From the NCBI GenBank assembly GCA_964401385.1, contig CAYNYF010000014.1, forward strand, positions 1-60,283: a stretch of 60,283 nt of DNA, in the 5' to 3' direction. How positions within the stretch are numbered: the first letter of the stretch is position 1; each line of letters opens with the position of its first letter. The notes beneath the pieces are model-generated. The model did no database searches, was not told the DNA's origin, and saw only the letters and a program-made list of their open reading frames with translations. The translations under genes and the position numbers were made by a program. Origin of the DNA: CAYNYF01 sp964401385. GTDB lineage: Bacteria > Planctomycetota > Phycisphaerae > SM23-33. Shown in pieces: positions 8,799 to 17,913 of the stretch.

Positions 8799-10103
8799 AT
8801 GAAATCGACCAAGACAGTCCATCTGCTCTACGGCATCGACGGCATGACCGTCCGCGTGCCGGAATCGGCGGCCATTCTGGAAGGAAAGCACGTCGAGGCG
8901 ATCGGCCGCCCGTCGGAGGCGGTCAAGCACGCCTTGGCCGGGCCGATCGGCTCGCCCGCGCTGGCGGAACTGATCGCGGCGAAGAAGCCCGCCTCGGTGG
9001 CAATCACCATCTCGGACATCACCCGCCCCGTGCCGAACAAGGTCTTCCTGCCGCCGCTGCTGGCGGCCCTGAAGGCCGCGGGCGTGGACGAGGGCCGAAT
9101 CGTCATCATCATCGGCACGGGCATGCACCGCCCGAGCACGCCGGCCGAACGCCAGGTGCTGCTGGGGGATGACATCCTCAAGCGGATCGAGGTGCTCGAC
9201 CACGTCGCGGCCGACCCGCACGCGCTGGTCAAGGTCAGCGACGATCCGCCCGTCAGCGTCAACCGCCGCTTCGCCGAGGCGGATTTCCGCATCGTCACCG
9301 GCTACATCGAGCCGCACTTCATGGCCGGCTTTTCCGGCGGGCGAAAGGGGGTCTGCCCGGCTTTGGTGGACTTGGCGACGATCCAGCGATTCCACGGATA
9401 CCAGACGCTGGCCGACCCCCGGGCCGACAACGGCGTCCTGGAAGGCAACCCCTGCCACCGCATCGCCCTGACAGTCGCCAGGAAGGTCGGCGTGGATTTC
9501 CTCTTCAACGTCGCCATCACGCGCGAGCGAGAGATCGCCGGCATCTACTGCGGCGAGCTGGAGGCGGCCCACCTGGCCGGCTGCAAGGACGTGGCCGAGT
9601 GGACCTCGGCCGCGATCGACGGGCCCTTTGACCTGGTCGTCACCAACGGCGGCGGCTACCCGCTGGACGCGACCTTCTATCAGACCGTCAAGGGAATGTG
9701 CACCGCCCTGCCGGCGCTGGCGGCCGGTTCGGCCCTGCTGATCGTCTCGGAATGCTCCGAGAAGCTCGGCTCAAGCGAATTTACCGAGCTGATCCTGGCC
9801 TACGACGGCGACTGGCGAAAGTTCCTGGCCGACATCGCGGCAAGCAACGAGACCAGGCTCGACCAGTGGGAGTTCCAGATGCAGGCCCGCGTGCTGGACC
9901 GCATCGGCATCGAGAAGCTGTGGCTGGTCAGCGGCGGGATTCCCGCGGAGATGCAGAAGCACATCGGCGTCACGCCGATCCTCGGCCGCGGCGACGCCGG
10001 GGCCCGCGCCCAACGGGCGATTGACGAATGCCTCGCCGCCCGCCCCGACGCCCGCGTCGCCGTCATCCCCGACGGGCCGTACACCATGCTGCGGGCCAAC
10101 TGA
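8799..10103 (+). CDS. larA: LarA-family nickel-dependent racemase (lactate racemase homologue)
   Basis: A 434-residue protein of the LarA (DUF2088) family. Characterised LarA uses a nickel-pincer nucleotide covalently bound to a Lys and coordinated by His. The landmarks are present at nearly the same numbering as the Lactobacillus plantarum enzyme: DITR (R76), GTGMHRP (H110), EPHFMAGFSGGRKG (H173 and K183) and RFHGYQ (H199). It therefore looks competent, but family members act on several 2-hydroxy acids, so lactate is only a default guess. The cofactor-synthesis genes larB, larC and larE are not in this window. The gene starts 36 bases after the zinc-ribbon protein on the same strand and may be co-transcribed with it. 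Confidence 0.9.
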   Translation: MKSTKTVHLLYGIDGMTVRVPESAAILEGKHVEAIGRPSEAVKHALAGPIGSPALAELIAAKKPASVAITISDITRPVPNKVFLPPLLAALKAAGVDEGRIVIIIGTGMHRPSTPAERQVLLGDDILKRIEVLDHVAADPHALVKVSDDPPVSVNRRFAEADFRIVTGYIEPHFMAGFSGGRKGVCPALVDLATIQRFHGYQTLADPRADNGVLEGNPCHRIALTVARKVGVDFLFNVAITREREIAGIYCGELEAAHLAGCKDVAEWTSAAIDGPFDLVVTNGGGYPLDATFYQTVKGMCTALPALAAGSALLIVSECSEKLGSSEFTELILAYDGDWRKFLADIAASNETRLDQWEFQMQARVLDRIGIEKLWLVSGGIPAEMQKHIGVTPILGRGDAGARAQRAIDECLAARPDARVAVIPDGPYTMLRAN

Positions 10104-10173
10104 TCCCGGCCGCGGCGTCCCCCGGCACAGGACTTCTCGCTCGGGTCCGGCCTTCCCCTGCCATCCGCGCAGC

Positions 10174-11496
10174 CTACTTGCCCGGGTCTTCAGACAGTTC
10201 GTTCAAGACCTTGCTGTAATAGGGTTTTGCTGGTCTTGCGAACTTTTCACCCAGCGATAGCAGCGCCCAGGCGGCCCGCTCGCGCTCGAACTCTGAACTT
10301 GACAGCACCATCTCGCCGGCCGCGACCTTCTTGAGCAACGGCACACCCTCCCTCCGCCCGTGATAAGCAAGGCCGCGGGCGGCGTTCAACTGCACCAAGC
10401 CATCGCTGTCGGCAAGCAGCTCGACCAGCGCACCGAGAATCGTATCGCTCTTCTTGCAAAAGCCCAGCCGCAATGTGGCTATCCGCCGACTCATAATCTC
10501 TTTGGCATGCTTGGCCCTTTGGATCGTCTCTTCCGGAGAGGCTCCAATGTCAAGGTCTTTCCCGCGGTCCCGGAAGGAGGCCAGCCGACTATTGCAGTGC
10601 TCGGCGGACATGGTGTGGATGAAGATTTGGCGAATCAGCTCTTGTTGTATGTTGCCGGCTCGGGCCGGCGTGAGCTTGTTAGCGTCAGCGCCGCCAACGT
10701 CAAAGTTCATGCGCCTCGACATGGGACCGGCCGCGTTGGAAAAGTTACCCGAGGCATAGTAGGCAAAGACCTGGTACTCCCCCGGCAGTAAGAGCTTGCC
10801 AACCGTCGCTGAGCCGGCGTAGGCGCCCCCGGGCGCTATGAGAACCTTGCCCCAACCCTCCTTGGGAATGGAAACTCCTGCGCCTTTGTCCGCCATGACC
10901 TGCGGCGTCCAGTCCACGATCACCCTTCGGCACGCGACCTCCTTTCTGGCGTCATCCGCGCCGAGACCCAGGTAGACACTGTGATAGTACCAGTACGCGC
11001 AATCATCGGGGTCGTGATAGCCCATTGCCTTGTTGCTGGTGGGCGTGTTGGTCACGAGAACGATGCCGATCGCACCAGGATGGACCTCTATTACCCTCCG
11101 CGAGGTATTCTTGAGACTGACTCCAACCGACAGTCCTCGCCCGCGTTTGACCTTTCCTTGCGGGCAGTTGATCTGAATTTCCAGACCCGGTATTAGCTGC
11201 TTGACCTGGACTTTTGAGAATTCGCGGATCATCGCCCCGCCGGGATTGTGGGGCTGATGCATGTTTGTAACGTGCAGCTCGAGTGCACTGCCGGTCATGC
11301 TCTTCAGCTTCTCAAAGATCCCGTCCGCAAGGAACAAATGATACGGCCCGGTGTGGAAGACTTTTTGCCCCCATCGGTCGACACCAACGTAACCGTGATA
11401 TCGACCGGGCCCGAGTAGCTCCGCAATGCAGGGCGAAGACATCTGCAACCACACGCATACGAATAACATAGACGCGACCACACCCGTGCGTTTCAT
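10174..11496 (-). CDS. exported protein with HEAT-like C-terminal repeats, unknown function
   Basis: A 440-residue protein with a clear signal peptide (MKRTGVVASMLFVCVWL, cleaved near PCIA-E). Residues ~30-280 form a probably beta-rich domain of unknown type. The C-terminal ~90 residues (ALVELLADSDGLVQLNAARGLAYHG, then REGVPLLKKVA, then ERERAAWALLSLG) look like two or three HEAT/PBS-lyase-type helical repeats. AAGGAG precedes the ATG with good spacing. Its codons appear less GC-rich than those of its neighbours, and it has no operon partner, so recent acquisition is possible. No enzyme motif is recognised. Confidence 0.75.
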   Translation of the reverse strand: MKRTGVVASMLFVCVWLQMSSPCIAELLGPGRYHGYVGVDRWGQKVFHTGPYHLFLADGIFEKLKSMTGSALELHVTNMHQPHNPGGAMIREFSKVQVKQLIPGLEIQINCPQGKVKRGRGLSVGVSLKNTSRRVIEVHPGAIGIVLVTNTPTSNKAMGYHDPDDCAYWYYHSVYLGLGADDARKEVACRRVIVDWTPQVMADKGAGVSIPKEGWGKVLIAPGGAYAGSATVGKLLLPGEYQVFAYYASGNFSNAAGPMSRRMNFDVGGADANKLTPARAGNIQQELIRQIFIHTMSAEHCNSRLASFRDRGKDLDIGASPEETIQRAKHAKEIMSRRIATLRLGFCKKSDTILGALVELLADSDGLVQLNAARGLAYHGRREGVPLLKKVAAGEMVLSSSEFERERAAWALLSLGEKFARPAKPYYSKVLNELSEDPGK

Positions 11497-11714
11497 GGCA
11501 ACGTCTCCTTCTGCCCGTCCCAGGCGCGTTCATCTTCCGCTTCGAGCGAAAGCCATTTATCTCTTCTACGTTCCTTTTGACGCGCCACCGGTAGAAAAGT
11601 TTCACTCCCCCTGCCCAAAATGTGGGCCCGATCTCCGCGCCGGTATTGCTCAGTGCAGCGCCGGCGCCATGCTGCGCCGGGGACCCGGCAGCCGGGAAAG
11701 CCGGGCGGACTCGC

Positions 11715-13325
11715 TTACTTTTCGTCTTCGGCCAGCGTGGGCAAGACGAGCAGGTAGGCCGCGTCCACGAAGTCCATGCCCTCGAGTTCTCTAAGGAGCT
11801 TCGGCGGGGCCGGGCTGTCGAGGTTGATCGCGAAGATGGACTTCTTCGTGGCGCTCTTGCGGCCGAAGGTCATCTGGGCGATGTTGACTCCGGCGTTGCC
11901 GAAGGCCGTGCCGACCTTGCCGATCACGCCCGGCTTGTCGTCCGTGATCAGCACCGCCAGCGGCCCCTCCGGCCGCATCTCCATCCGGTAGCCGTCCAGC
12001 GAGATGATCCGCGGGAACCGGTTGGCAAAGACCGTGCCGACGGCCGAGCGCCGAGCCTTGTCCGTGCGGATCTCCGCCTCGATGAGGGAGGCGAAGTCCT
12101 TGCTGTCGCCGGAGGTGCTGACTTCCACCTCCATGCCGCGCTGCTTGGCCAGCACGGGGGCGTTGATGATGTTGGCCGTCTCCATGTGGGCGGCGATCAG
12201 CCCCAGCGTCAGATACGTCGTCAGCACCGAGACGTTCTCGCCGCTGATCTCGCCGCGATAGACCGCGCGGACGTTCTGAATCGCGCCGGGCGTGATGGAT
12301 GCCAGGATCGTCCCCATCCGTTGGGCCAAGGCCGCGTACCGCCGCAGCAACGGTTCGAGTACCCGGTCGAACCCGGGGGCGTTGAGGGCGTTGCGGATCT
12401 GCCCGCCGCTGAGGGCCTCGACGAGCTGGCTGGCCGCATCCAAGGCTACCTGCTCCTGGGCCTCCTCGGTACTGGCGCCGAGGTGGGGAACGCCCAGCAG
12501 CCTTTCGTGGGCGATCAGCTTGGCCTCGACATCGGAGGTCGGCGGCTCGCTGGTCCAGACGTCGATGGCCGCCCCGGCCACCTTGCCCGAGTTCAAGCCC
12601 TCCAGCAGCGCCTCGGCGTCGATAATCCCGCCCCTGGCGCTGTTGAAGAGCCTCACCCCGTCCTTCATCATGGCGATCTGCTTGCGCCCGATCATGCCCG
12701 TGGTCTCGGCGCTCTTGGGGACGTGGACGGTGATGTAGTCGCTCTGGCGGCACAGCTCATCGAGGGTGTCGACGATCTCGAAGGAGCCCTGGGGGCACTG
12801 ACCGGCGAAGTACGGGTCGTATGCCAGAACCCGCATCTCCATGGCCAGGGCCCGCTTGGCCACGGCCGTTCCCACCCGGCCCATGCCGACGACGCCGAGG
12901 GTCTTTCCCGCCAGTTGGGTGCCCTGGAATTTCTTGCGGTCCCACGCCCCGCCGCGGAGGGAGACGTTGGCGGGCACGACGTTGCGCGACATCGCCAGCA
13001 TCAGCGCCCAAGTCAGCTCGGCCGTGGAGACGGTGTTGCCGCCGGGGGTGTTCATGACGATGATGCCCTTGGTCGTGGCGACGGGCACGTCCACGTTGTC
13101 CACGCCCACGCCGGCCCGGGCGATGCAACGGAGGTTGCCCGCCTCCGCCAGCACGTCGGCCGTCACCTGCACCCCCGAGCGGATGATCATGCCGTCGTAT
13201 CCGCCGACGATCCTGGCCAGTTCCTCCGGCGGCAGGCCCGGGCGGATGTCCACCTCGACGCCGCCCTGCTGCTGGAGCCAATCAATGCCGGCTTGGCTGA
13301 GCTTGTCTGCGATCAGGACCTTCAT
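11715..13325 (-). CDS. serA: D-3-phosphoglycerate dehydrogenase (long, ACT-containing form)
   Basis: A 536-residue enzyme catalysing NAD-dependent oxidation of 3-phosphoglycerate to 3-phosphohydroxypyruvate, the first step of serine synthesis. The nucleotide-binding motif GMGRVG is at 147-152 and the catalytic set is intact: R231 (SARGG), E260 and H281 (PHLGAST). Residues ~320-455 are the allosteric substrate-binding domain and ~460-536 an ACT domain, the usual site of serine feedback. It starts 13 bases after the class V aminotransferase gene, with which it shares a promoter at 14552-14580; that gene would supply the second step. Confidence 0.96.
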   Translation of the reverse strand: MKVLIADKLSQAGIDWLQQQGGVEVDIRPGLPPEELARIVGGYDGMIIRSGVQVTADVLAEAGNLRCIARAGVGVDNVDVPVATTKGIIVMNTPGGNTVSTAELTWALMLAMSRNVVPANVSLRGGAWDRKKFQGTQLAGKTLGVVGMGRVGTAVAKRALAMEMRVLAYDPYFAGQCPQGSFEIVDTLDELCRQSDYITVHVPKSAETTGMIGRKQIAMMKDGVRLFNSARGGIIDAEALLEGLNSGKVAGAAIDVWTSEPPTSDVEAKLIAHERLLGVPHLGASTEEAQEQVALDAASQLVEALSGGQIRNALNAPGFDRVLEPLLRRYAALAQRMGTILASITPGAIQNVRAVYRGEISGENVSVLTTYLTLGLIAAHMETANIINAPVLAKQRGMEVEVSTSGDSKDFASLIEAEIRTDKARRSAVGTVFANRFPRIISLDGYRMEMRPEGPLAVLITDDKPGVIGKVGTAFGNAGVNIAQMTFGRKSATKKSIFAINLDSPAPPKLLRELEGMDFVDAAYLLVLPTLAEDEK

Positions 13326-13338
13326 ACCCTCGCTCCCG

Positions 13339-14475
13339 TCATTTCCAGTCTTTCAGTACATTTGCCGCCGCGGCCAACCCCGTGCCGATCTCTACCTTCA
13401 CGCCGCACTCGATGAGCGTGTATTCGACGGCGGCGATCAGGCCGATCGTGTCCAGCGGGTCGACGTAGCCCATGTGCGAGATGCGGAACGCCTTGCCCTT
13501 CAGCGAATCCTGCCCGCCCGCCACCGAGCAGCCGTACTTGTCGCGGAGCGTGCCGCGGAACTGCTTGTCGGTCACGCCCGGCGGCAGCATGACCGCCGTC
13601 ACCGAGTCGGAGGGCCGTCGCGAGAAGATCTTCATGCCCAGGGCCTCGGCCGCCGAGCGCGTCGCCGACGCCATCAGCGCCGTCCGCGCCCAGACCGTCT
13701 CGATGCCGATCGAGTGGATCATGTCCAGCGAGACCTGCAACCCGCGGATCAGCGAGACCGCCGGGGTCCAGGGGGAGTCGTTGTCCGCGACCGACTTGCG
13801 GAAGGCCCTCAGGTCCAGGTAGAACAGCGGCGGCTGGATCGCCTCGACGTTTTTCCAGGCCTTGGGGCTTACCGCCACGAACGCCAGCCCCGGGGGCAGC
13901 ATGAAGGCCTTCTGGCTGCCGGCGCCGACGATGTCCACGCCCCACTGGTCGGTCCGCAGCGGCAGCGTTCCGGCCGAGGTGATGCAGTCGGCGATCAGGA
14001 TGGCGTCGGTGTCGGCCACCACCTTGCCGATCGCCTCCAGGTCGCAGACGGTGGCGCTGGAGGTCTCGCTGTGGACCGTCACCACCGCGCCGTACTCGCC
14101 GCCGGCGAGCTTCTTCTTGACCAGCTCCGGCTCCAGGGCCGTGCCCCACTCCAGCTTCACCTCGTCGACGCTGAGGCCGTAGGCCTTCGCCACCTTTACC
14201 CAGCGCTCGCCGAACTTACCGCCGTTGGAAACGAGAACTTTCTTGTCCCGCGGCACGGCGCAGGCGATGGCCGCCTCCATGCCGGCCGTGCCCGAGCCGG
14301 CGATAGTCAGCACGTCGTTCGCGGTCATCAGCAGCTTCTTCAGAGCGGCGTTGACTTGCCCGAACATCTCCTTGAAGCGGTCCGTGCGGTGGTGGAACAT
14401 CGGCTTGGCCATCTCCACCAGCACCTCGACCGGCACGTCCGTCGGGCCCGGCGTGAAAAGACGCTGCTTGATCAT
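13339..14475 (-). CDS. class V aminotransferase, probable phosphoserine/serine-glyoxylate type
   Basis: A 378-residue PLP enzyme of the alanine-glyoxylate/serine-pyruvate aminotransferase branch. The PLP Lys is K189 (GAGSQKAF); the N-terminus LFTPGPTDVP and TIAGSGTAGMEA are typical of this branch. ATG 14475 was chosen over TTG 14490 because GAGAGGA sits 6 bases before it. Being first in an operon with serA, and with no serC-like gene in view, it most likely transaminates phosphohydroxypyruvate to phosphoserine, as similar class V enzymes do in some archaea and bacteria. That is inference; serine-glyoxylate or alanine-glyoxylate activity cannot be excluded. Confidence 0.88.
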   Translation of the reverse strand: MIKQRLFTPGPTDVPVEVLVEMAKPMFHHRTDRFKEMFGQVNAALKKLLMTANDVLTIAGSGTAGMEAAIACAVPRDKKVLVSNGGKFGERWVKVAKAYGLSVDEVKLEWGTALEPELVKKKLAGGEYGAVVTVHSETSSATVCDLEAIGKVVADTDAILIADCITSAGTLPLRTDQWGVDIVGAGSQKAFMLPPGLAFVAVSPKAWKNVEAIQPPLFYLDLRAFRKSVADNDSPWTPAVSLIRGLQVSLDMIHSIGIETVWARTALMASATRSAAEALGMKIFSRRPSDSVTAVMLPPGVTDKQFRGTLRDKYGCSVAGGQDSLKGKAFRISHMGYVDPLDTIGLIAAVEYTLIECGVKVEIGTGLAAAANVLKDWK

Positions 14476-14551
14476 CAAATCCTCTCCCAATCAAGAGCTA
14501 TTACATCACGGCCGCGGCGACAGCGCTGCCCCGCCGGCTGTCCGCGGAAGA

Positions 14552-14580
14552 ATGGTAGGCCCGGCCGGCCCCACTGTCAA
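14552..14580 (-). promoter_or_regulatory. promoter of the aminotransferase-serA operon
   Basis: Minus strand: perfect TTGACA (14580-14575), 17-bp spacer, TACCAT (14557-14552). Transcription from about 14545 gives a ~70-nt leader. No known riboswitch fold is recognised in it. Confidence 0.65.
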
Positions 14581-14646
14581 CACCGGCGCCTTGGCCCGCT
14601 GGCAACGACGCGGAGCCAGTCGCAATCCCTCGCTTGGGCCGGCGAT

Positions 14647-15663
14647 TTATGCCTTCGGCGGGCGGCGCGTGACCTTGGCCGGTCGGCCGGTGCGGGCGGA
14701 TTCGTACAGGGCGTCCATCAGGTCGGCCAGCAGCACGCCCAGCCGCCCGGTGACGCGCGGCTTGGCCTTCCCGCGGATGGAGTCGGCGAAATTGCGAATC
14801 GGCGAGACGGTGCGAATCTTCCACCCCCGCGGCACGCCCGTGATCTCCTTCTTCATCTTCCGGCTGTTGACGCGGAACTCCCCGCCGTGGGCGCTGATCT
14901 CCAGCATGGCGCCGGCGCCCTGGAGCGTCAGCCGGCTGCACCAGCTCGGGCAGTTGCCGCCGCTGGTGAGGCTGCCCATGCAGCCGTTGGCGAAGCGGAT
15001 CGCCGCCACGGCGTTGATGTCCACGCGCCTGCCTTTCTTGTCCGCCCAGCAGAAAGCCTCGCGGACGGGCGAGTCCACCAGGAACATCATCGCGCTGAGC
15101 ACGTGGGCGGTGCTGTCGTAGAGCTGCCCGCCGCCGGAAAGTCTGGGGTTCTGTCGCCACTTCCCGCGGGTGCCGACCATCCAGCCCTGGGCCATGATGC
15201 CGGTGATCAACTGGAGCGGGCCCATGGTGCCGTCGTGAATGAGCTTGCGGGCGTAGGCGAAGGTGTCGGTGTACATGCCCTGGATGGCGACCTGGAGGAT
15301 CCGTTTCCTGGCCTTGGCCCGGGCGACGAGCTTGCGGGCGTCGTCGGCGTTGGTGACCATGGGCTTTTCGACCATGACGTGTGCCCCGGCCGAGATGGCA
15401 TCGTAGCAATGACGGAAGTGCAGCGTGTGCGGCGTGGAGACGATGACCGCCTCCGGGCGGAGCTGCTTCAGCATCTTGGCGTGGTCGGTGTAGATCGCCG
15501 GTGCGTCGGCGGCGAAGTGGTCCTCGGCGAGCTTCTCGGCGTGCCGGCGGTCGACGTCGGCCAGGCCCACGCACTGGAACGCCGCCGGCCCCTCGCTCAT
15601 CCCGCGGGCGTGATAGCGGACGAAGCCCCCGCAGCCGATGATCGCCAAGCGAATCTTCTTCAT
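14647..15663 (-). CDS. Gfo/Idh/MocA family NAD(P)-dependent oxidoreductase
   Basis: A 338-residue two-domain oxidoreductase. The N-terminal Rossmann fold begins AIIGCGGFVRYH, and the diagnostic E-K-P motif is at 99-101 (VMVEKPMVTN). The C-terminal alpha/beta domain carries the substrate site. Such enzymes oxidise or reduce hydroxyl groups on sugars, inositols or their derivatives; the substrate is not predictable here. AAAGGAGA precedes the ATG. It stands alone, divergent from the ACT-protein gene, and is not in a catabolic cluster. Confidence 0.92.
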   Translation of the reverse strand: MKKIRLAIIGCGGFVRYHARGMSEGPAAFQCVGLADVDRRHAEKLAEDHFAADAPAIYTDHAKMLKQLRPEAVIVSTPHTLHFRHCYDAISAGAHVMVEKPMVTNADDARKLVARAKARKRILQVAIQGMYTDTFAYARKLIHDGTMGPLQLITGIMAQGWMVGTRGKWRQNPRLSGGGQLYDSTAHVLSAMMFLVDSPVREAFCWADKKGRRVDINAVAAIRFANGCMGSLTSGGNCPSWCSRLTLQGAGAMLEISAHGGEFRVNSRKMKKEITGVPRGWKIRTVSPIRNFADSIRGKAKPRVTGRLGVLLADLMDALYESARTGRPAKVTRRPPKA

Positions 15664-15826
15664 CGCTGTCTCCTTTTGGCAGGAAGGTGTTGAGGCGATG
15701 GTGTAGCCGCTTCGGCCGGGGCGGTCAAGCCCACACCGCTGGAAAGTTTTCGGCCGCTGCGGCCTCTCGGCGAGCCCCCGACCGCGCTTCCGGTGCTTGC
15801 GTCTTTCCTTGAGCCGTCGGCGGCGG

Positions 15827-15832
15827 TATCAT
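15827..15832 (+). promoter_or_regulatory. putative -10 element before the ACT-protein gene
   Basis: TATCAT ends 9 nt before the ATG at 15842, so a transcript would have almost no leader. No good -35 is seen at 16-18 bp, so support comes mainly from the same arrangement at several other genes in the window. Confidence 0.35.
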
Positions 15833-15841
15833 GGAGGGCAA

Positions 15842-16432
15842 ATGAAGCCGCAGTTCGAGAACGCCTACGTGCTGAACGTCATGGCCGAGGACCGCCCCGG
15901 CATCGTGGCCGTGGTCAGCAAGGCCGTAGTCGGCGCCGGCGGGAACATCGACGCCTGTAGCCAGACCGTCCTGAGCGGATACTTTACCCTCATCATGATC
16001 GTTTCCTTCCCGCGGGAGCTGGCCGAAGGGCCCTTCCTGGCCGCCCTCACCAAGCCCGACCGGCGGGAAAGCGGCTTCCAGGTGCAGATTCGCCCCTTCC
16101 GGCCCGATGCCGGAAAGCCGGCCGTGGCCGACGCGGAAAACTTCGTGGTCACCTGCTTCGGCCCGGACACCCCCGGCGTGATCTACCGCTTCAGCTCGCT
16201 GCTGGCCGATAAGGGCATCAATATCGTCGACCTGTACGGGCAGCTCGACGGCGATCAGTTCGTGCTCATCTCCCAGGTCCAGATCCCCAAGAAGTGGGAC
16301 CTGGCCATGCTCCAGGCCGACCTGGAGGCCCTCGGACGCCAGCAGGGATACACCGTCCGCCTCCAGCACGAGAATATCTTCATCGCCACCAACCAGCTCC
16401 GCCTGGGGCGGCACCCGGAGCCGAGGCACTAG
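15842..16432 (+). CDS. double ACT-domain protein (GcvR/UPF0237-like)
   Basis: A 196-residue protein made of two ACT domains: residues ~8-85 (VMAEDRPGIVAVVSKAVVGAGGNID) and ~100-180 (CFGPDTPGVIYRFSSLLADKGINI). ACT domains bind small ligands, usually amino acids. The architecture resembles GcvR and the UPF0237 proteins. GGAGGG lies only 3 nt before the ATG. It is followed after 57 bases by the UPF0210 gene, a conserved pairing across bacteria and archaea, so the two probably act together, perhaps as ligand sensor and enzyme. No ligand or reaction is established from this sequence. Confidence 0.85.
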   Translation: MKPQFENAYVLNVMAEDRPGIVAVVSKAVVGAGGNIDACSQTVLSGYFTLIMIVSFPRELAEGPFLAALTKPDRRESGFQVQIRPFRPDAGKPAVADAENFVVTCFGPDTPGVIYRFSSLLADKGINIVDLYGQLDGDQFVLISQVQIPKKWDLAMLQADLEALGRQQGYTVRLQHENIFIATNQLRLGRHPEPRH

Positions 16433-16489
16433 AGACTGCTGAGAACACAAATTCCCGGAAATCCGAACTGATTTACAGGCACTCGCGCC

Positions 16490-17863
16490 ATGCTGCGAAC
16501 TGACGAAATCCTGGCGACGATCCACATGCTGCACGCCGAGCACCTGGACGTGCGGACGGTGACGCTGGGCGTCAATCTAAACGATTGCGCCGGGCCGGAA
16601 GTGGACCTGATCTGCCGCAAGATCGGCCAGAAGATCGCCCGCTACGCGGCGAACCTGGTTCCGGCGTGCGAGAAGGTGGCGGCCAAGTACGGCGTGCCGA
16701 TCACGAACAAGCGTCTGGCGATCAGCCCGGCGGCGACGCTGCTGGCCGGTCACGGCGCCGCGGCGGCAATGGCTATCGCCCAGGCGCTGGACGCGGCGAC
16801 GGCCGCGGCCGGCGTGGACCTGGTCGGCGGGTTCACGGCCTATTGCGAAAAAGGCATCGCCGCGGCCGATGCGGTGCTGATCGATTCGCTGCCGGAAGTG
16901 CTCTCCGGCACCGAGCGGCTGTGTGCGTCGATCAACCTTGCCAGCCGCCGGGCCGGCATCAACATGGACGCCGTCGCCCTCATGGGCCGGACCATCCCCG
17001 CCGTCGCCGCCGCCACCGCCGAGAGGCGCGGCTTCGGCTGCGCCAAGCTGTGCGTCTTCGCCAACGCCCCGCAGGACAACCCCTTCATGGCCGGGGCCCA
17101 CCTCGGACCCGGCGAGCCGGAAGCGGTCGTCAACGTGGGCGTCTCCGGGCCGGGCGTGGTCGGCTCGGCCCTGCGGCGGAAGCTGGAGCTGGAGCCGAAA
17201 CTCACGCTGGGCGAGCTGGCCGAGGAGATCAAGATCACCGCCTTCCGCGTGACCCGCGTGGGCGAGCTGATCGGGCGGGAAGTCGCCGCGGAGTTGGGAG
17301 TGCCCTTCGGCATCCTGGACCTGTCGTTGGCGCCGACCCCGGCCATCGGGGACAGCGTCGGGGAGATTCTCAAGATACTCGGCATCGACCAGATCGGGGC
17401 GCCGGGCTCGACGGCGGCGATCGCCCTGCTGACCGACGCCGTCAAGAAAGGCGGGGCGTTCGCCTCCAGCAGCGTCGGCGGGCTCAGCGGGGCGTTCATC
17501 CCCGTCAGCGAGGACGCCGCCCTGGCCGAGGCCGCCGCCAAAGGCCACCTCGTGCTGGAGAAGCTCGAGGCCATGACCAGCGTCTGCTCGGTCGGGCTGG
17601 ACATGATCGCCGTGCCCGGCGACACCCCGCCGGAGACCATCGCCGCCATCATCGCCGACGAAATGGCCATCGGCGTGATGAACAACAAGACCACCGGCGC
17701 GCGGATCATTCCGGTTCCGGGCGGCAAGGTCGGCGAGACGGTCGCCTTCGGCGGGCTGTTCGGCTCGGCCCCGATCATGGAGGTCCGCAACGCCGGCGCT
17801 TCGGGGCGGTTCGTGGGCTTCGGCGGGCGGATTCCGGCCCCCATCCAGAGCCTCAATAACTGA
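16490..17863 (+). CDS. UPF0210 (DUF711, PFL-like) family protein
   Basis: A 457-residue member of the UPF0210/DUF711 family, structurally related to glycyl-radical-type barrels but lacking a known reaction. Family features include the start MLRTDEILATIHMLHAEHLDVRTVTLGV, NKRLAISPAATL, GTERLCASINLASRRAGINMDAV and a C-terminal IPVPGGKVGETVAFGGLFG. Length is normal for the family (~450). It lies directly downstream of the ACT protein and is probably co-transcribed. No radical-SAM activase is nearby, so a glycyl-radical mechanism is not supported. Confidence 0.9.
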   Translation: MLRTDEILATIHMLHAEHLDVRTVTLGVNLNDCAGPEVDLICRKIGQKIARYAANLVPACEKVAAKYGVPITNKRLAISPAATLLAGHGAAAAMAIAQALDAATAAAGVDLVGGFTAYCEKGIAAADAVLIDSLPEVLSGTERLCASINLASRRAGINMDAVALMGRTIPAVAAATAERRGFGCAKLCVFANAPQDNPFMAGAHLGPGEPEAVVNVGVSGPGVVGSALRRKLELEPKLTLGELAEEIKITAFRVTRVGELIGREVAAELGVPFGILDLSLAPTPAIGDSVGEILKILGIDQIGAPGSTAAIALLTDAVKKGGAFASSSVGGLSGAFIPVSEDAALAEAAAKGHLVLEKLEAMTSVCSVGLDMIAVPGDTPPETIAAIIADEMAIGVMNNKTTGARIIPVPGGKVGETVAFGGLFGSAPIMEVRNAGASGRFVGFGGRIPAPIQSLNN

Positions 17864-17913
17864 CCCGGGTCCGCGCGGCGCGCGTAGCCCCTAAGCTGGT
17901 CACGGGAATGTTT

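Noticed and set aside
12841..15693. A 950-codon plus-strand open frame
   Set aside because: Antisense to serA, the aminotransferase and the Gfo/Idh gene, all of which have clear family motifs.
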